This document shows positions 7,772 through 15,769 of a DNA stretch of 48,000 bases, in pieces (position 1 is the first letter of the stretch; every line of letters begins with the position of its first letter). Source of the stretch: CAZPBC01 sp964584775 (GTDB lineage: Bacteria; Chlamydiota; Chlamydiia; Chlamydiales; SLFE01); NCBI GenBank assembly GCA_964584775.1, contig CAZPBC010000012.1:1-48000 (forward strand), in the 5' to 3' direction. A model generated the notes under the pieces. The model was not told the origin of the DNA, did not search any database, and saw only the letters and a list, made by a program, of their open reading frames with translations. A program made the position numbers and the translations under genes.

Positions 7772-9858
7772 TCGTAGGTTCTTCCCTCTTTTGCACGACT
7801 GATGAAAGAGGGTGTGGGAGTATATCGCTCTGGATCTCTCTTTGCAAAACTCTCCATCTGTTGAAGAAGGACATCCAAACCCACCTCATTGGCATACGTC
7901 AGAAGCCCTCCTCTAAACGGTGGGAACCCGGTTCCTAGAATCATCGCCGTATCGAGTTCACGCACTGAGCCGACAATCCCCTCTTCCAAACAGCGGTCTG
8001 CTTCTAGAACCATGGCTGTAATCACACGGGAAATGATCTCCTGTTCATCCATCTTTAGTGTGGAGCTTGGAAGAAGCTCTTTGAGCCCAGGATTGAGTTC
8101 TTTCCGTTTTTTTGAGTAAGTATAGAATCCTTTGCCTGATTTTTTACCGTACCACTCTCTCTTTGCCATCTGGCTGATGAGTTCTGGGACTGCCATCCGC
8201 TTTCCGTACGCTTTCTCAAAGGTTGAGAAGACTTTAGCGCTGACATCTATTCCCACTTGGTCAGCGAGTTCGAAAGGATCCATCGGAAAACCAAAGCTGA
8301 GGGCTGCTTTTTTCACCTTCTCTAGAGGAACCCCATTCTCTAAAAGGCTTGCAAAGACATTCATCTGCATAGCGATGATGCGATTCACCAAGAATCCATG
8401 ACAGTCTTTCACAACGAGAGGGACTTTTTTCCAGGTCAAGCAGAGTTGAATGGCTTTTTCTATCGCTTCATCTGATGTCTTCTCTCCCCTCACAATCTCG
8501 ACAAGAGGCATACGCGGAACGGGGTTGAAGAAGTGCATCCCGAGGAACCGTTCTGGATGCTTTAGGTGGGATGACATCTCGCGGATCGTCAGTGACGAGG
8601 TGTTTGATGCGATGAGTGTCTCCTTCGAAACACTCGACTCTATCTCTTCGAAAATTCGATGTTTGAGTTCGAGGTTCTCTGTCGCTGCTTCAATGACTAG
8701 CCCGTGACTTTTAAAGTGAGAATTGTCTGTACCCCAACTGATGTGATGTTTGAGAAAATTCAGTCGGTCGGGTTTAAGGCGTTTGATCTTTCCGTAGGTC
8801 TTATAGGTCTTTCCTATTTCCTTTAATCCCTTCGCAAGAGCATCCGTATTGATATCCGTCATCCGTACTGATGTTTCACGGGCTGAGGCGAGCCAAGCCA
8901 ATCCCGACCCCATAATTCCCGACCCCACAACACCGATCCGTTTGATCGGAGGGTGAGCCGGAAGATCGGGCTTTTTCAGCTTCTCAACAGAGAAAAAGAC
9001 GGAAATTAAATGTGGAGCGATTTGAAAAGAGGTAGAACAGTGATCCAAGAAGGTCTGAACTTCCTCCTTCAATCCCTTATCCAAACTTTTCGTGTAGGTG
9101 CGATGGACCAGATCTAAAGCAACAAGAGGTGCAGGATAGTGCCCTTTCGTCTTCTTAAGAACCGACTTTTTCGAAACGTTATATACAACCGACCGACCTA
9201 AGGGATTCTTTTCCAGTAGCCATTTCATGATTCCGCGTTTTGACTTCTTCTTTCTCTGAATCACTTTTGACACTTCATCACTTAATGAAACATCCAAAAA
9301 GGCATCTGCTACAATTTGGTCAGCAAGCCCCATGCGGAAGGCCTTCTTAGCATTGACAGGGCGGCCACCTAAAATCATCCGTAAAGAATTTTGCAGACCC
9401 ACAAGACGTGGAAGCCGTTGGCTTCCTCCCCAACCCGGAATGATTCCTAGGCTCGTTTCGGGTAGACCTAGTTGTGTCTTGTCACTATCTGTAACTAAGC
9501 GATGTGAGCAAGCGAGAGCAAACTCCAAACCTCCCCCGACACAGACACCATTAATCACAGCAACCGTCGGAAAAGGAAGCTTCTCAATCATGCGGAAGAT
9601 CCGGTGTCCTTTTTCAAGTACGGGTTTGACTTTGTCGGGATGGGAAAGATATTCCTCAAATTTTTTGAGATCCGCTCCGACAATGAAGCTCTCTTTTTTC
9701 CCGCTCAGAAAAACAGCGGCCTTTGCGTTTGTTAGTCCTTTGACAAGGGTCTCCAGCTCATCCAGAACCTCTTCATTGAATTTATTGACCTTCTCCCCTT
9801 CCATATCGAAGGTGATCAATTTGAAACCGTGCTGGTCTACAACGTTCCAATGTTTCAT
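7768..9858 (-). CDS. fadJ: Fatty acid oxidation multifunctional enzyme (enoyl-CoA hydratase / 3-hydroxyacyl-CoA dehydrogenase)
   Basis: A 696-residue alpha subunit of the beta-oxidation complex. The N-terminal crotonase half (about 1-200) has the catalytic glutamates in GGGLEFALACSHRL (Glu112) and GLPETSLGIIPGWGGS (Glu134) and hydrates trans-2-enoyl-CoA. The NAD-binding half starts with GVVGSGIMGSGLAW (309-322), followed by MHFFNPVPRMPLVEIV with the catalytic histidine and a C-terminal helical domain with a second repeat (EEGIVGSVRELDTAMILG). Length and coupling to a FadI-type thiolase resemble the FadIJ pair. Its ATG overlaps the thiolase stop as ATGA (9855-9858). FadB is the alternative name; the distinction rests on the thiolase partner. 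Confidence 0.93.
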   Translation of the reverse strand: MKHWNVVDQHGFKLITFDMEGEKVNKFNEEVLDELETLVKGLTNAKAAVFLSGKKESFIVGADLKKFEEYLSHPDKVKPVLEKGHRIFRMIEKLPFPTVAVINGVCVGGGLEFALACSHRLVTDSDKTQLGLPETSLGIIPGWGGSQRLPRLVGLQNSLRMILGGRPVNAKKAFRMGLADQIVADAFLDVSLSDEVSKVIQRKKKSKRGIMKWLLEKNPLGRSVVYNVSKKSVLKKTKGHYPAPLVALDLVHRTYTKSLDKGLKEEVQTFLDHCSTSFQIAPHLISVFFSVEKLKKPDLPAHPPIKRIGVVGSGIMGSGLAWLASARETSVRMTDINTDALAKGLKEIGKTYKTYGKIKRLKPDRLNFLKHHISWGTDNSHFKSHGLVIEAATENLELKHRIFEEIESSVSKETLIASNTSSLTIREMSSHLKHPERFLGMHFFNPVPRMPLVEIVRGEKTSDEAIEKAIQLCLTWKKVPLVVKDCHGFLVNRIIAMQMNVFASLLENGVPLEKVKKAALSFGFPMDPFELADQVGIDVSAKVFSTFEKAYGKRMAVPELISQMAKREWYGKKSGKGFYTYSKKRKELNPGLKELLPSSTLKMDEQEIISRVITAMVLEADRCLEEGIVGSVRELDTAMILGTGFPPFRGGLLTYANEVGLDVLLQQMESFAKRDPERYTPTPSFISRAKEGRTYE

Positions 9859-11132
9859 CGATTCACCTCAACTGAAATGGCTTCACCTTGTCCGCCTCCA
9901 ACGCAGAGAGAGGCGATTCCTCGACCTCCCCCTCGACGCTCAAGCTCCTTAAGTAGAGTAAGGACGATCCGCGCACCAGAGGCACCGAGTGGATGCCCGA
10001 GGGCAATCGCGCCTCCATTGACATTGAGCTGATCTAGGGGAATTTCACCCACCTTTCGATCCAGACCCAACTCCGTCTGACAAAACGACTCTGAGTCGAG
10101 CGCTCTAACCACAGCAAGTACTTGTGCAGCAAAAGCCTCATTCACCTCAAACAGATCGTAGTCGGAAAGTTTTTCTGATTCCTTCTCAAGGAGTTTTGCG
10201 ATCGCATAAGCAGGGCCCAGTCCCATTTTCTTGGGATCCAGGCCAGCATAAGCATAGCCAGTAAGATACCCAAGCGGCCTCAAGCCGAGTTTTGACGCGC
10301 GCTTTTCTTTCATGAGAAGCAGGGCCACTGCCCCATCCGTGACTTGGCTGCTGTTCCCCGCAGTGATGGTTCCCGTTCCCTTTTGGAAAGCCGGACGAAG
10401 TCGTTCTAATTGCTCAAGAGTTTGATCACCGCGCACCCCATCATCGATCTCTTGCATCTTTCCATGGAGCGCAGGTACTGGCACCATCTCTGATGCAAAT
10501 TTTCCTTGTGTCACAGCGAGTGCGGAGCGCTGCTGGCTTTTGAGAGCGTAACGATCCTGATCACTGCGTGTCACATGAAATTCACGGGCAAGCACCTCCG
10601 CTGTCTGTCCCATAATGAGACCACAAAGTGGGTCATCCATTTGAGCGGTGAGGAGCTTAAGAAAACGAGGACGAAAGGCGAAAAGTCTCTTAAGAGTTTG
10701 CATTGCACTTTTAGACTTCATCAGTCCATAGAGGTAGAGACGCATTTCATCATTGATTTCGACAGGAGCATGAGAAAGCGATTCGACTCCCCCCGCAACC
10801 ACGACTTCACTATCACCAAGAAGAATCCGTTGCATCGAGGAGACGAGTGCCTCCATCCCAGATGCACAATTTCGGCTCACAGTCACCGCCGGAACCTCCT
10901 TAGGAAGCCCCCCTTTCATGGAGATCACTCGTGCAGGATTGAAGGCGTGAAGTGGAGGAATGACGTTTCCAAAGACCAAATCGTCATATTTGGTGACTTC
11001 TAATGGGGTTCGATCGATCAACTCGCGGACACACCAGGCGCCCAAGTCATCGGCTTTCGCCTCTCTCAATACGCCCATTGCTTTACAGAAAGGGGTTCTG
11101 ACCCCCTCGATCACAGCGATCCGCTCACTCAC
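9855..11132 (-). CDS. fadI: 3-ketoacyl-CoA thiolase (acetyl-CoA acyltransferase)
   Basis: A 425-residue thiolase performing the last step of beta-oxidation: 3-ketoacyl-CoA plus CoA to acetyl-CoA and a shortened acyl-CoA. The nucleophilic cysteine is Cys89 in VSRNCASGMEA; the other active-site motifs are NVNGGAIALGHPLGASG (about 375-391) and the C-terminal CVGGGQGEA. The long form, with about 35 residues more than FadA, fits FadI. Its ATG overlaps the stop of the upstream fadD gene as ATGA (11129-11132), and its own stop overlaps the start of fadJ the same way, so the two subunits should be made in fixed ratio. Confidence 0.93.
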   Translation of the reverse strand: MSERIAVIEGVRTPFCKAMGVLREAKADDLGAWCVRELIDRTPLEVTKYDDLVFGNVIPPLHAFNPARVISMKGGLPKEVPAVTVSRNCASGMEALVSSMQRILLGDSEVVVAGGVESLSHAPVEINDEMRLYLYGLMKSKSAMQTLKRLFAFRPRFLKLLTAQMDDPLCGLIMGQTAEVLAREFHVTRSDQDRYALKSQQRSALAVTQGKFASEMVPVPALHGKMQEIDDGVRGDQTLEQLERLRPAFQKGTGTITAGNSSQVTDGAVALLLMKEKRASKLGLRPLGYLTGYAYAGLDPKKMGLGPAYAIAKLLEKESEKLSDYDLFEVNEAFAAQVLAVVRALDSESFCQTELGLDRKVGEIPLDQLNVNGGAIALGHPLGASGARIVLTLLKELERRGGGRGIASLCVGGGQGEAISVEVNR

Positions 11133-12889
11133 GCAGCCTCCTCTTCTAGATAAATTTCTGATACCAGATTTCCATATTTATCTAAAATGGCCGACCTTCT
11201 CGCCTTGAGGGTGGGTGTGAGCTCCCCCTCCTCAATAGAAGGTGCGTGGTCGATCAGCCTCCAGTCATGGATTTGCTCCCAGTGGTCTAAATTTGAGTTG
11301 ACCTCATGAAGGAGCGTTTCCATCTCGCTCGCTAAGAGCGCACTTCTGAGAAACTCATCGTCAGAGACCTCTTCCATTTCATAGAGGCTCTTCAACTTAC
11401 GTATTTCATCCAGATTGGGAAAGAGAAGGCATGAGGCAAAGGGTTTATTTTCACCAATCACCACCGCCATCTCAATGAGAGGTGACTGACAGATCTGCTC
11501 TTCGATCTCAACGGGCGAGACAAACTCCCCTTGCGCCGTCTTAAAGCTTTCTGACAACCGTCCTTCAATCACCAAATGACCACTCTTTTCGACGTGTCCT
11601 TTATCACCTGTGTGAAGCCATCCCTCATGATCGATGGCTTTCTCGGTGGCCTCTTCATTTTGATAGTACCCCTTCATCACCATGTCACCACGGATCAGGA
11701 CCTCCCCTTCTGAGCTGATCGAAAATTCCATTTCACCAAGAGCTGGACCAACCGTTCCTGTGCGGTTGTCCCAAGAACGGTTGACAGCGACGGTTGAGGA
11801 CTCTGTCAATCCCCATCCTTGATAGAGAGGAACTCCAATACTGAGAAAGAACCGATGTAGAGTCGGGTTGAGTGCTGCCCCACCGGAAATCACAACACGG
11901 CAATTGCCACCAAGCGATTCTCGAAGTTTTCCGTAGACCAAAATATCGCTGATTTTAAGCGCGAGTCTATGGAAAAGTCCGCCCTCTTTTTTGGCTGTTC
12001 GGATGGCAAAGTTTCCGATAGCACGCTTCAGGAATGAAGCAGCGTTGACCTTCTCCACAATTTTAGCGTAAATCTTTTCAAAGAGCCGAGGAACGACAAT
12101 CATGATCGTCGGTTTGACCTTCTTCACCAGCGTTCCCATCATCGTGAGATCATTGAGAAAGTAGCTTTGAATCCCCCATGCGACCATGATTAGTGTAAAC
12201 TGTTTAGAGAAGATGTGTGCGAGAGGAAGAAAACTAAAGTAACGGTCTTGGGGTGGATCCCAGTCGAAATCTCCAATGTGGATGATCGAAGTCAAGTTAC
12301 GGTGTGTCAGCTCCACTCCTTTTGGGAGCCCTGTACTTCCACTAGTGTAAATGATCGTTGCGACATCCTCAGGATCGATCGCATTCAAGCAACGCTCCCA
12401 AGCGGTTCGATCACGCTTCAAAATCTCCGTACCACGTTGCACCACGTCAGAGAGTTGCCATTTCGCATTAAACTTTTGTCCCTCTTCTAAAGCGATCGTT
12501 CCTTCAAAAAGATGAGAGTGAGGTCCGACCATTTTCCAACTCATCTCATCACCCACGAAGATCCAACGCGGCTTGGACTGAGCGACCTCATATAAGAAGT
12601 GCTCACGAGATAGGTTATTGAAAAAGGGGATCGTGATCCCACCAGCAGAAGCGATCGCCAAATCAGCTGCAAGCCAGAAGGGGGAAGAAGGGGCATAGAT
12701 TCCCACTCGATCGCCTTTCTTTAAGCCCATATCTTTCAGCCCTAGCGTGAGTCCCTCGACGAGCTCAATAAAACTATCAGAAGAGAGTGGTTTCCACTTC
12801 CCCCCTTTCCAGTAGCAGAAAGCCTCTTCACGCTTTTCAGATTCTTTAAATTTTTCAAAAACCTCACCTAATGTCTCCAGGGGCTCCAT
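11129..12889 (-). CDS. Long-chain acyl-CoA synthetase (AMP-forming, FadD15-like)
   Basis: A 586-residue ligase that activates fatty acids to acyl-CoA, feeding the thiolase and hydratase/dehydrogenase encoded downstream. The P-loop is IIYTSGSTGLPKG (179-191); later motifs are GWGLTESS, WLHTGDKGHVEKSGHL and the hinge IEGRLSESFKTAQGEFV. The C-terminal LTPTLKARR supplies the catalytic lysine and is typical of the FadD15/eukaryotic ACSL-like group. It is the first gene of the operon. The ATG at 12889 follows an AAGGAGGAGG ribosome site, and a sigma-54 type promoter lies 31-46 bases upstream. No acyl-CoA dehydrogenase gene accompanies the operon within this window. Confidence 0.92.
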   Translation of the reverse strand: MEPLETLGEVFEKFKESEKREEAFCYWKGGKWKPLSSDSFIELVEGLTLGLKDMGLKKGDRVGIYAPSSPFWLAADLAIASAGGITIPFFNNLSREHFLYEVAQSKPRWIFVGDEMSWKMVGPHSHLFEGTIALEEGQKFNAKWQLSDVVQRGTEILKRDRTAWERCLNAIDPEDVATIIYTSGSTGLPKGVELTHRNLTSIIHIGDFDWDPPQDRYFSFLPLAHIFSKQFTLIMVAWGIQSYFLNDLTMMGTLVKKVKPTIMIVVPRLFEKIYAKIVEKVNAASFLKRAIGNFAIRTAKKEGGLFHRLALKISDILVYGKLRESLGGNCRVVISGGAALNPTLHRFFLSIGVPLYQGWGLTESSTVAVNRSWDNRTGTVGPALGEMEFSISSEGEVLIRGDMVMKGYYQNEEATEKAIDHEGWLHTGDKGHVEKSGHLVIEGRLSESFKTAQGEFVSPVEIEEQICQSPLIEMAVVIGENKPFASCLLFPNLDEIRKLKSLYEMEEVSDDEFLRSALLASEMETLLHEVNSNLDHWEQIHDWRLIDHAPSIEEGELTPTLKARRSAILDKYGNLVSEIYLEEEAA

Positions 12890-12919
12890 AACCTCCTCCT
12901 TTTCATACCTCTAAGTCTA

Positions 12920-12935
12920 AGCAAATGACATGCCA
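12920..12935 (-). promoter_or_regulatory. Sigma-54 (-24/-12) promoter of the beta-oxidation operon
   Basis: Read on the minus strand this is TGGCATGTCATTTGCT. It matches the sigma-54 consensus TGGCAC-N5-TTGCW at all but one position, with the invariant GG and GC exactly 10 bases apart. The predicted start of transcription is near 12909, giving a 20-base leader that contains the ribosome site. Chlamydiae are known to encode sigma-54 and a response-regulator activator; that it works here is inference. Confidence 0.7.
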
Positions 12936-13006
12936 AACAAGAGAAAAAAGGAGGGGCAAATAATCATTGATACCTCTAAAATTGATGATAAAAAAGAGGT
13001 TTCACA

Positions 13007-14143
13007 ATGGTTCAAATCTTTGATAAGTCAAATATTGATGAACTCCCTGAAATGAAAAATGCCTTCTCTAAGAGGGCCGTGAGGTTTGTCCTCCCCTTCA
13101 TCGAGCGAGGAGCTGAGACCTTCATTCAAAATGCAAAAACTGAGCTTGCTCTCTGCGTGATCGATGACTACGCTTTTCCTCTCACGATCACACGGCTTGA
13201 AAAAGAGAACTGCTACACCTGCTCTCTGTCACATTTTTACGGGGGGCTCTCTGTCAGTGAAACCGCACGCATCAAAAATCCGACACTCCGTTATGTCCTC
13301 ACTCCCCCCGCAAAGCTTTACCAACAAGCTCTACAAAAATCGAAAGTCGACAAAATGGTGATCGTGAATAACTGGCTTCTATCGACCAACCTCTTCCCTG
13401 AACTCACTGCCAACCAAATTTCTCAGATCACGAAAGCAATCACCACGAAATACCCCCGCTTTGCTGTGATGTTCCGTTCTCTGACAGAGGCTCACACTCC
13501 TACCCTCTACAACACCCTTGCACTTTCGGGCTACCGGATGATTCCCTGTCGCCCCATCTTCTTTATCGATGGACGTGAAGAAGATCACTATAAGGCACGT
13601 ATGTTTAAAAGCGATCTCAAAATCCTCAACAAAACGGATTACGAAATCGTTCCGCCAGAGAACCTAAAAGAGAGCGACTATGAGCGCATTGCTGAGCTCT
13701 ACAGCCTTCTCTTTATCGGAAAGTACTCCGACCTGAGCGCCCACCTGACTCCCGATTTTTTCCGTCTCGCGATTGAAGAGAAGCTCTATGATTTCCTGAT
13801 AGTTAGAAAGGAGGGCCGCATTGATGCCATCTTAGGCTACTACAAAGAAGGCGACACGATGACAGGCCCCCTATTTGGTTATGACACCACCCTTCCCCAA
13901 AACCTAGGCCTCTACAGAATCATTTCAGCCCTCCTCTCCCTCAAGGCCCAGGATCAGGGGTGCCTTCTGAATATGAGCGGAGGAGCTAGCTCCTACAAGT
14001 CTTTAAGGCGTGGCCAGCGTGTTATTGAATACAACGCCGTCTACACAAAACACCTAAACATCTTAAGACGAACTCCTTGGAAAATCTTAGACCAGTTTAT
14101 GAACCGTTTTGCGACCCCTCAAATGATGAAATTTGAAAACTAA
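13007..14143 (+). CDS. Unrecognised protein, possibly GNAT-fold acyltransferase-like
   Basis: A 378-residue soluble protein without signal peptide or clear membrane segment. I do not recognise a family with certainty. The C-terminal half (about residues 220-365) has the look of a GNAT/FemX-type acyltransferase: ESDYERIAELYSLLF, DFLIVRKEGRIDAILGYYK, and LLNMSGGASSYKSLRRGQ followed by VIEYNAVY. The N-terminal half may be a second diverged copy of the same fold (FAVMFRSLTEAHTPTLYNTL), which would make a double-GNAT protein. An AGAGG lies about seven bases before the ATG. It is divergent from the fad operon with 117 bases between them. Existence of the gene is secure, function is not. Confidence 0.85.
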   Translation: MVQIFDKSNIDELPEMKNAFSKRAVRFVLPFIERGAETFIQNAKTELALCVIDDYAFPLTITRLEKENCYTCSLSHFYGGLSVSETARIKNPTLRYVLTPPAKLYQQALQKSKVDKMVIVNNWLLSTNLFPELTANQISQITKAITTKYPRFAVMFRSLTEAHTPTLYNTLALSGYRMIPCRPIFFIDGREEDHYKARMFKSDLKILNKTDYEIVPPENLKESDYERIAELYSLLFIGKYSDLSAHLTPDFFRLAIEEKLYDFLIVRKEGRIDAILGYYKEGDTMTGPLFGYDTTLPQNLGLYRIISALLSLKAQDQGCLLNMSGGASSYKSLRRGQRVIEYNAVYTKHLNILRRTPWKILDQFMNRFATPQMMKFEN

Positions 14144-14176
14144 AGGGCATAAGGCTAGGATCCGGATAGAGGGCCA

Positions 14177-14201
14177 GACCGGACGGCGGTCAGGCTATAA
14201 T
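14177..14201 (+). promoter_or_regulatory. Promoter and possible operator of the HdeD-family gene
   Basis: A perfect TATAAT (14196-14201) stands 19 bases before the ATG at 14221. No good -35 box is seen at the right spacing. In its place lies a short dyad, GACCG (14177-14181) and CGGTC (14187-14191), ending four bases before the -10 box. This arrangement would suit a regulator acting at the -35 region. The dyad is short enough to be chance. Confidence 0.4.
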
Positions 14202-14220
14202 CTCTGCAAAAGGAGAAATT

Positions 14221-14736
14221 ATGAATCACGTGCAAGAACATCGAGGGTTTTATATCTTCGAGAGCATTATTTTCATTATCCTAGGATTCCTTGCTGTCGC
14301 CCTACCTGGATTTTTCACACTCAGCTTTGAACTTCTAGTCGGTTTACTTTTCGTTATCGCTGGTCTGGTGCAGCTTTTCCGGATCGTGAAGTCAAACTCA
14401 GTAGGAGCCGTTTTCACGTCGCTGATCCTCTCGCTGCTCTATATTGCTGCAGGGGTCCTGCTCCTCATCTACCCTGTTGTAGGAATCCTATCCTTAACCA
14501 TATTGATTTCAGTCCTCTTCTTTATCCAAGGGATCTTTCAGCTTTTCTGGGCTTGTTCAGAAAAGTCAAAGCACTCCGGATGGTGGGTCTTTTCAGGTCT
14601 TCTATCCATCGCGATTGCTCTGATCGTTTGGTTTGGATGGCCTGAAACAGCTGTCTGGTTTATCGGACTCTTAGTGGGAGTGAACCTTCTCTTTACAGGA
14701 ATCACTCAGCTCATCGTTGTGACCAGCAGCGATTAA
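14221..14736 (+). CDS. HdeD family (DUF308) membrane protein
   Basis: A 171-residue protein with six hydrophobic helices in three pairs, the pattern of HdeD/DUF308 proteins. Typical elements are FIILGFLAVALPGFFTLSFE, GLLFVIAGLVQLF, YIAAGVLLLIYPVVGILSLT, and LLVGVNLLFTGITQLIV at the end. E. coli HdeD is linked to acid resistance at high cell density; the biochemical role is not known. An AGGAG (14211-14215) stands five bases before the ATG, and a terminator follows. It is probably transcribed alone. Confidence 0.88.
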   Translation: MNHVQEHRGFYIFESIIFIILGFLAVALPGFFTLSFELLVGLLFVIAGLVQLFRIVKSNSVGAVFTSLILSLLYIAAGVLLLIYPVVGILSLTILISVLFFIQGIFQLFWACSEKSKHSGWWVFSGLLSIAIALIVWFGWPETAVWFIGLLVGVNLLFTGITQLIVVTSSD

Positions 14737-14750
14737 GTCATTTGATTGAA

Positions 14751-14781
14751 GAGCGCTCATAAAAGGAGCGCTCTCCTTTTT
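14751..14781 (+). terminator. Rho-independent terminator after the HdeD-family gene
   Basis: GAGCGCTC (14751-14758) is repeated at 14766-14773, and because each copy is itself palindromic they can pair as an 8-bp stem, followed by TCCTTTTT. An overlapping alternative stem is AAAAGGAG/CTCCTTTT (14761-14780). It sits between convergent genes and can also end transcripts of the pterin dehydratase gene coming the other way. Confidence 0.7.
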
Positions 14782-14790
14782 GATAGAAGA

Positions 14791-15138
14791 CTAGCTTTGA
14801 TCGTAGAGATCGTCACATTTTGCTGCTAAAATGAAGTCACTTTCAGAAAGCCCATCGATCACATGGGAGTAGATGGTGATGACTGCCTTGCCCCAGGAAA
14901 GTTCAACGCTCGGATGGTGGGATTCACGCTCGGAGACTTCGGCGACTAGATTGACGAAATGCAGCGCTTCAATAAAGTCCTTAAATGCATATTCTTTGCG
15001 CAAGTGATGCTCGTTGACCGCCTGCCAATCTCCTCCCAACTTGTTTAACATCAGCTGGATAGTGCTACCACGCATCGGCGGTGAGGCCTTTTTGCAAGGA
15101 AGGCAAGATTTTTTCGAAAGAATAGATGATGCACGCAT
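14791..15138 (-). CDS. phhB: Pterin-4a-carbinolamine dehydratase
   Basis: A 115-residue enzyme that dehydrates 4a-hydroxytetrahydrobiopterin or related pterins to recycle the cofactor of aromatic amino acid hydroxylases. The core signature is clear: ERESHHPSVELSWGKAVITI followed by HVIDGLSESDFILAAKCD. The CLPC near the N-terminus and GDWQAV are also typical. An AAGGAG lies about nine bases upstream of the ATG. No aromatic amino acid hydroxylase is seen in the window, so the partner must be elsewhere or the protein does another pterin-related job. Confidence 0.9.
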   Translation of the reverse strand: MRASSILSKKSCLPCKKASPPMRGSTIQLMLNKLGGDWQAVNEHHLRKEYAFKDFIEALHFVNLVAEVSERESHHPSVELSWGKAVITIYSHVIDGLSESDFILAAKCDDLYDQS

Positions 15139-15219
15139 TCAGTCAACTCCTTAGTCTGGTGCGAGTAAGAATAATGCTGAATCATAATCGCATAACCATT
15201 CTAAGTCCAGAAATTTTAT

Positions 15220-15633
15220 TCAATTATCTTCAGTCGGTCTAATTTTCTTTCTTCCCTCTTTGATATCTGTTCTTATGCGCTTCTCTTCAATCAGTTTCTT
15301 CTGCGTTTTTCTTTTTCTTCTCTGTTTTTGCCTTCTTATTTTTTCTATTTTTTGGCGTTTTATACTCAATTCGCCTTTAGCCTTTTCTTCTAATTTGTCA
15401 CATAGATCCCGACGAGCATAATAGCGATTTAACTCTCGTGAGCGCTCTCTTTGGCATTTCACTTCAATTCCGGAAGGTAAGTGCTTCAAATACACAGTGT
15501 TATAAGTTTTGTTGATCTTTTGCCCACCACTGCCTGAACCCAGGATGAAGCGCTCTTCAAGCTCATCTTCTTGAATTCCAAGTTCTTCCATCCGCTTCTT
15601 AAGCGCATCCCATGTTTGTTTTTTTATCGGCAC
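15220..15633 (-). CDS. Release factor-like peptidyl-tRNA hydrolase with GGQ motif
   Basis: A 137-residue protein made of a class-I release-factor catalytic domain without the codon-recognition domains. The GGQ tripeptide is at residues 36-38 within LGSGSGGQKINKTYNTVYL, followed by VKCQRERSRELNRYYARR and a long Lys/Arg-rich tail. This is the layout of ArfB/YaeJ and mitochondrial C12orf65 proteins, which release peptides from stalled ribosomes; the tail would enter the mRNA channel. The start is a GTG at 15633, with AAGGG four bases upstream. The gene is visibly more AT-rich than its neighbours, mainly because of its lysine content. Confidence 0.88.
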   Translation of the reverse strand: MPIKKQTWDALKKRMEELGIQEDELEERFILGSGSGGQKINKTYNTVYLKHLPSGIEVKCQRERSRELNRYYARRDLCDKLEEKAKGELSIKRQKIEKIRRQKQRRKRKTQKKLIEEKRIRTDIKEGRKKIRPTEDN

Positions 15634-15769
15634 AAGACCCTTACCCTGTTGAAAGTGAATTACTTAATTTTCCCCTACAGGAAATTTCATCAAATGTATA
15701 AACTTTTTTCGATCTCATCCCCACATTATCTCATAAGAGCAGTAATATATGAATAGGAGGAGGAATGTT

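Noticed and set aside
9332..9952. A 206-codon plus-strand frame antisense to fadJ
   Set aside because: Shadow frame rich in Arg, Ser and Pro with no recognisable domain.
15620..15660. A CGGCAC that resembles the -24 half of a sigma-54 promoter upstream of zwf
   Set aside because: No GC at the -12 position with the required 10-base spacing.
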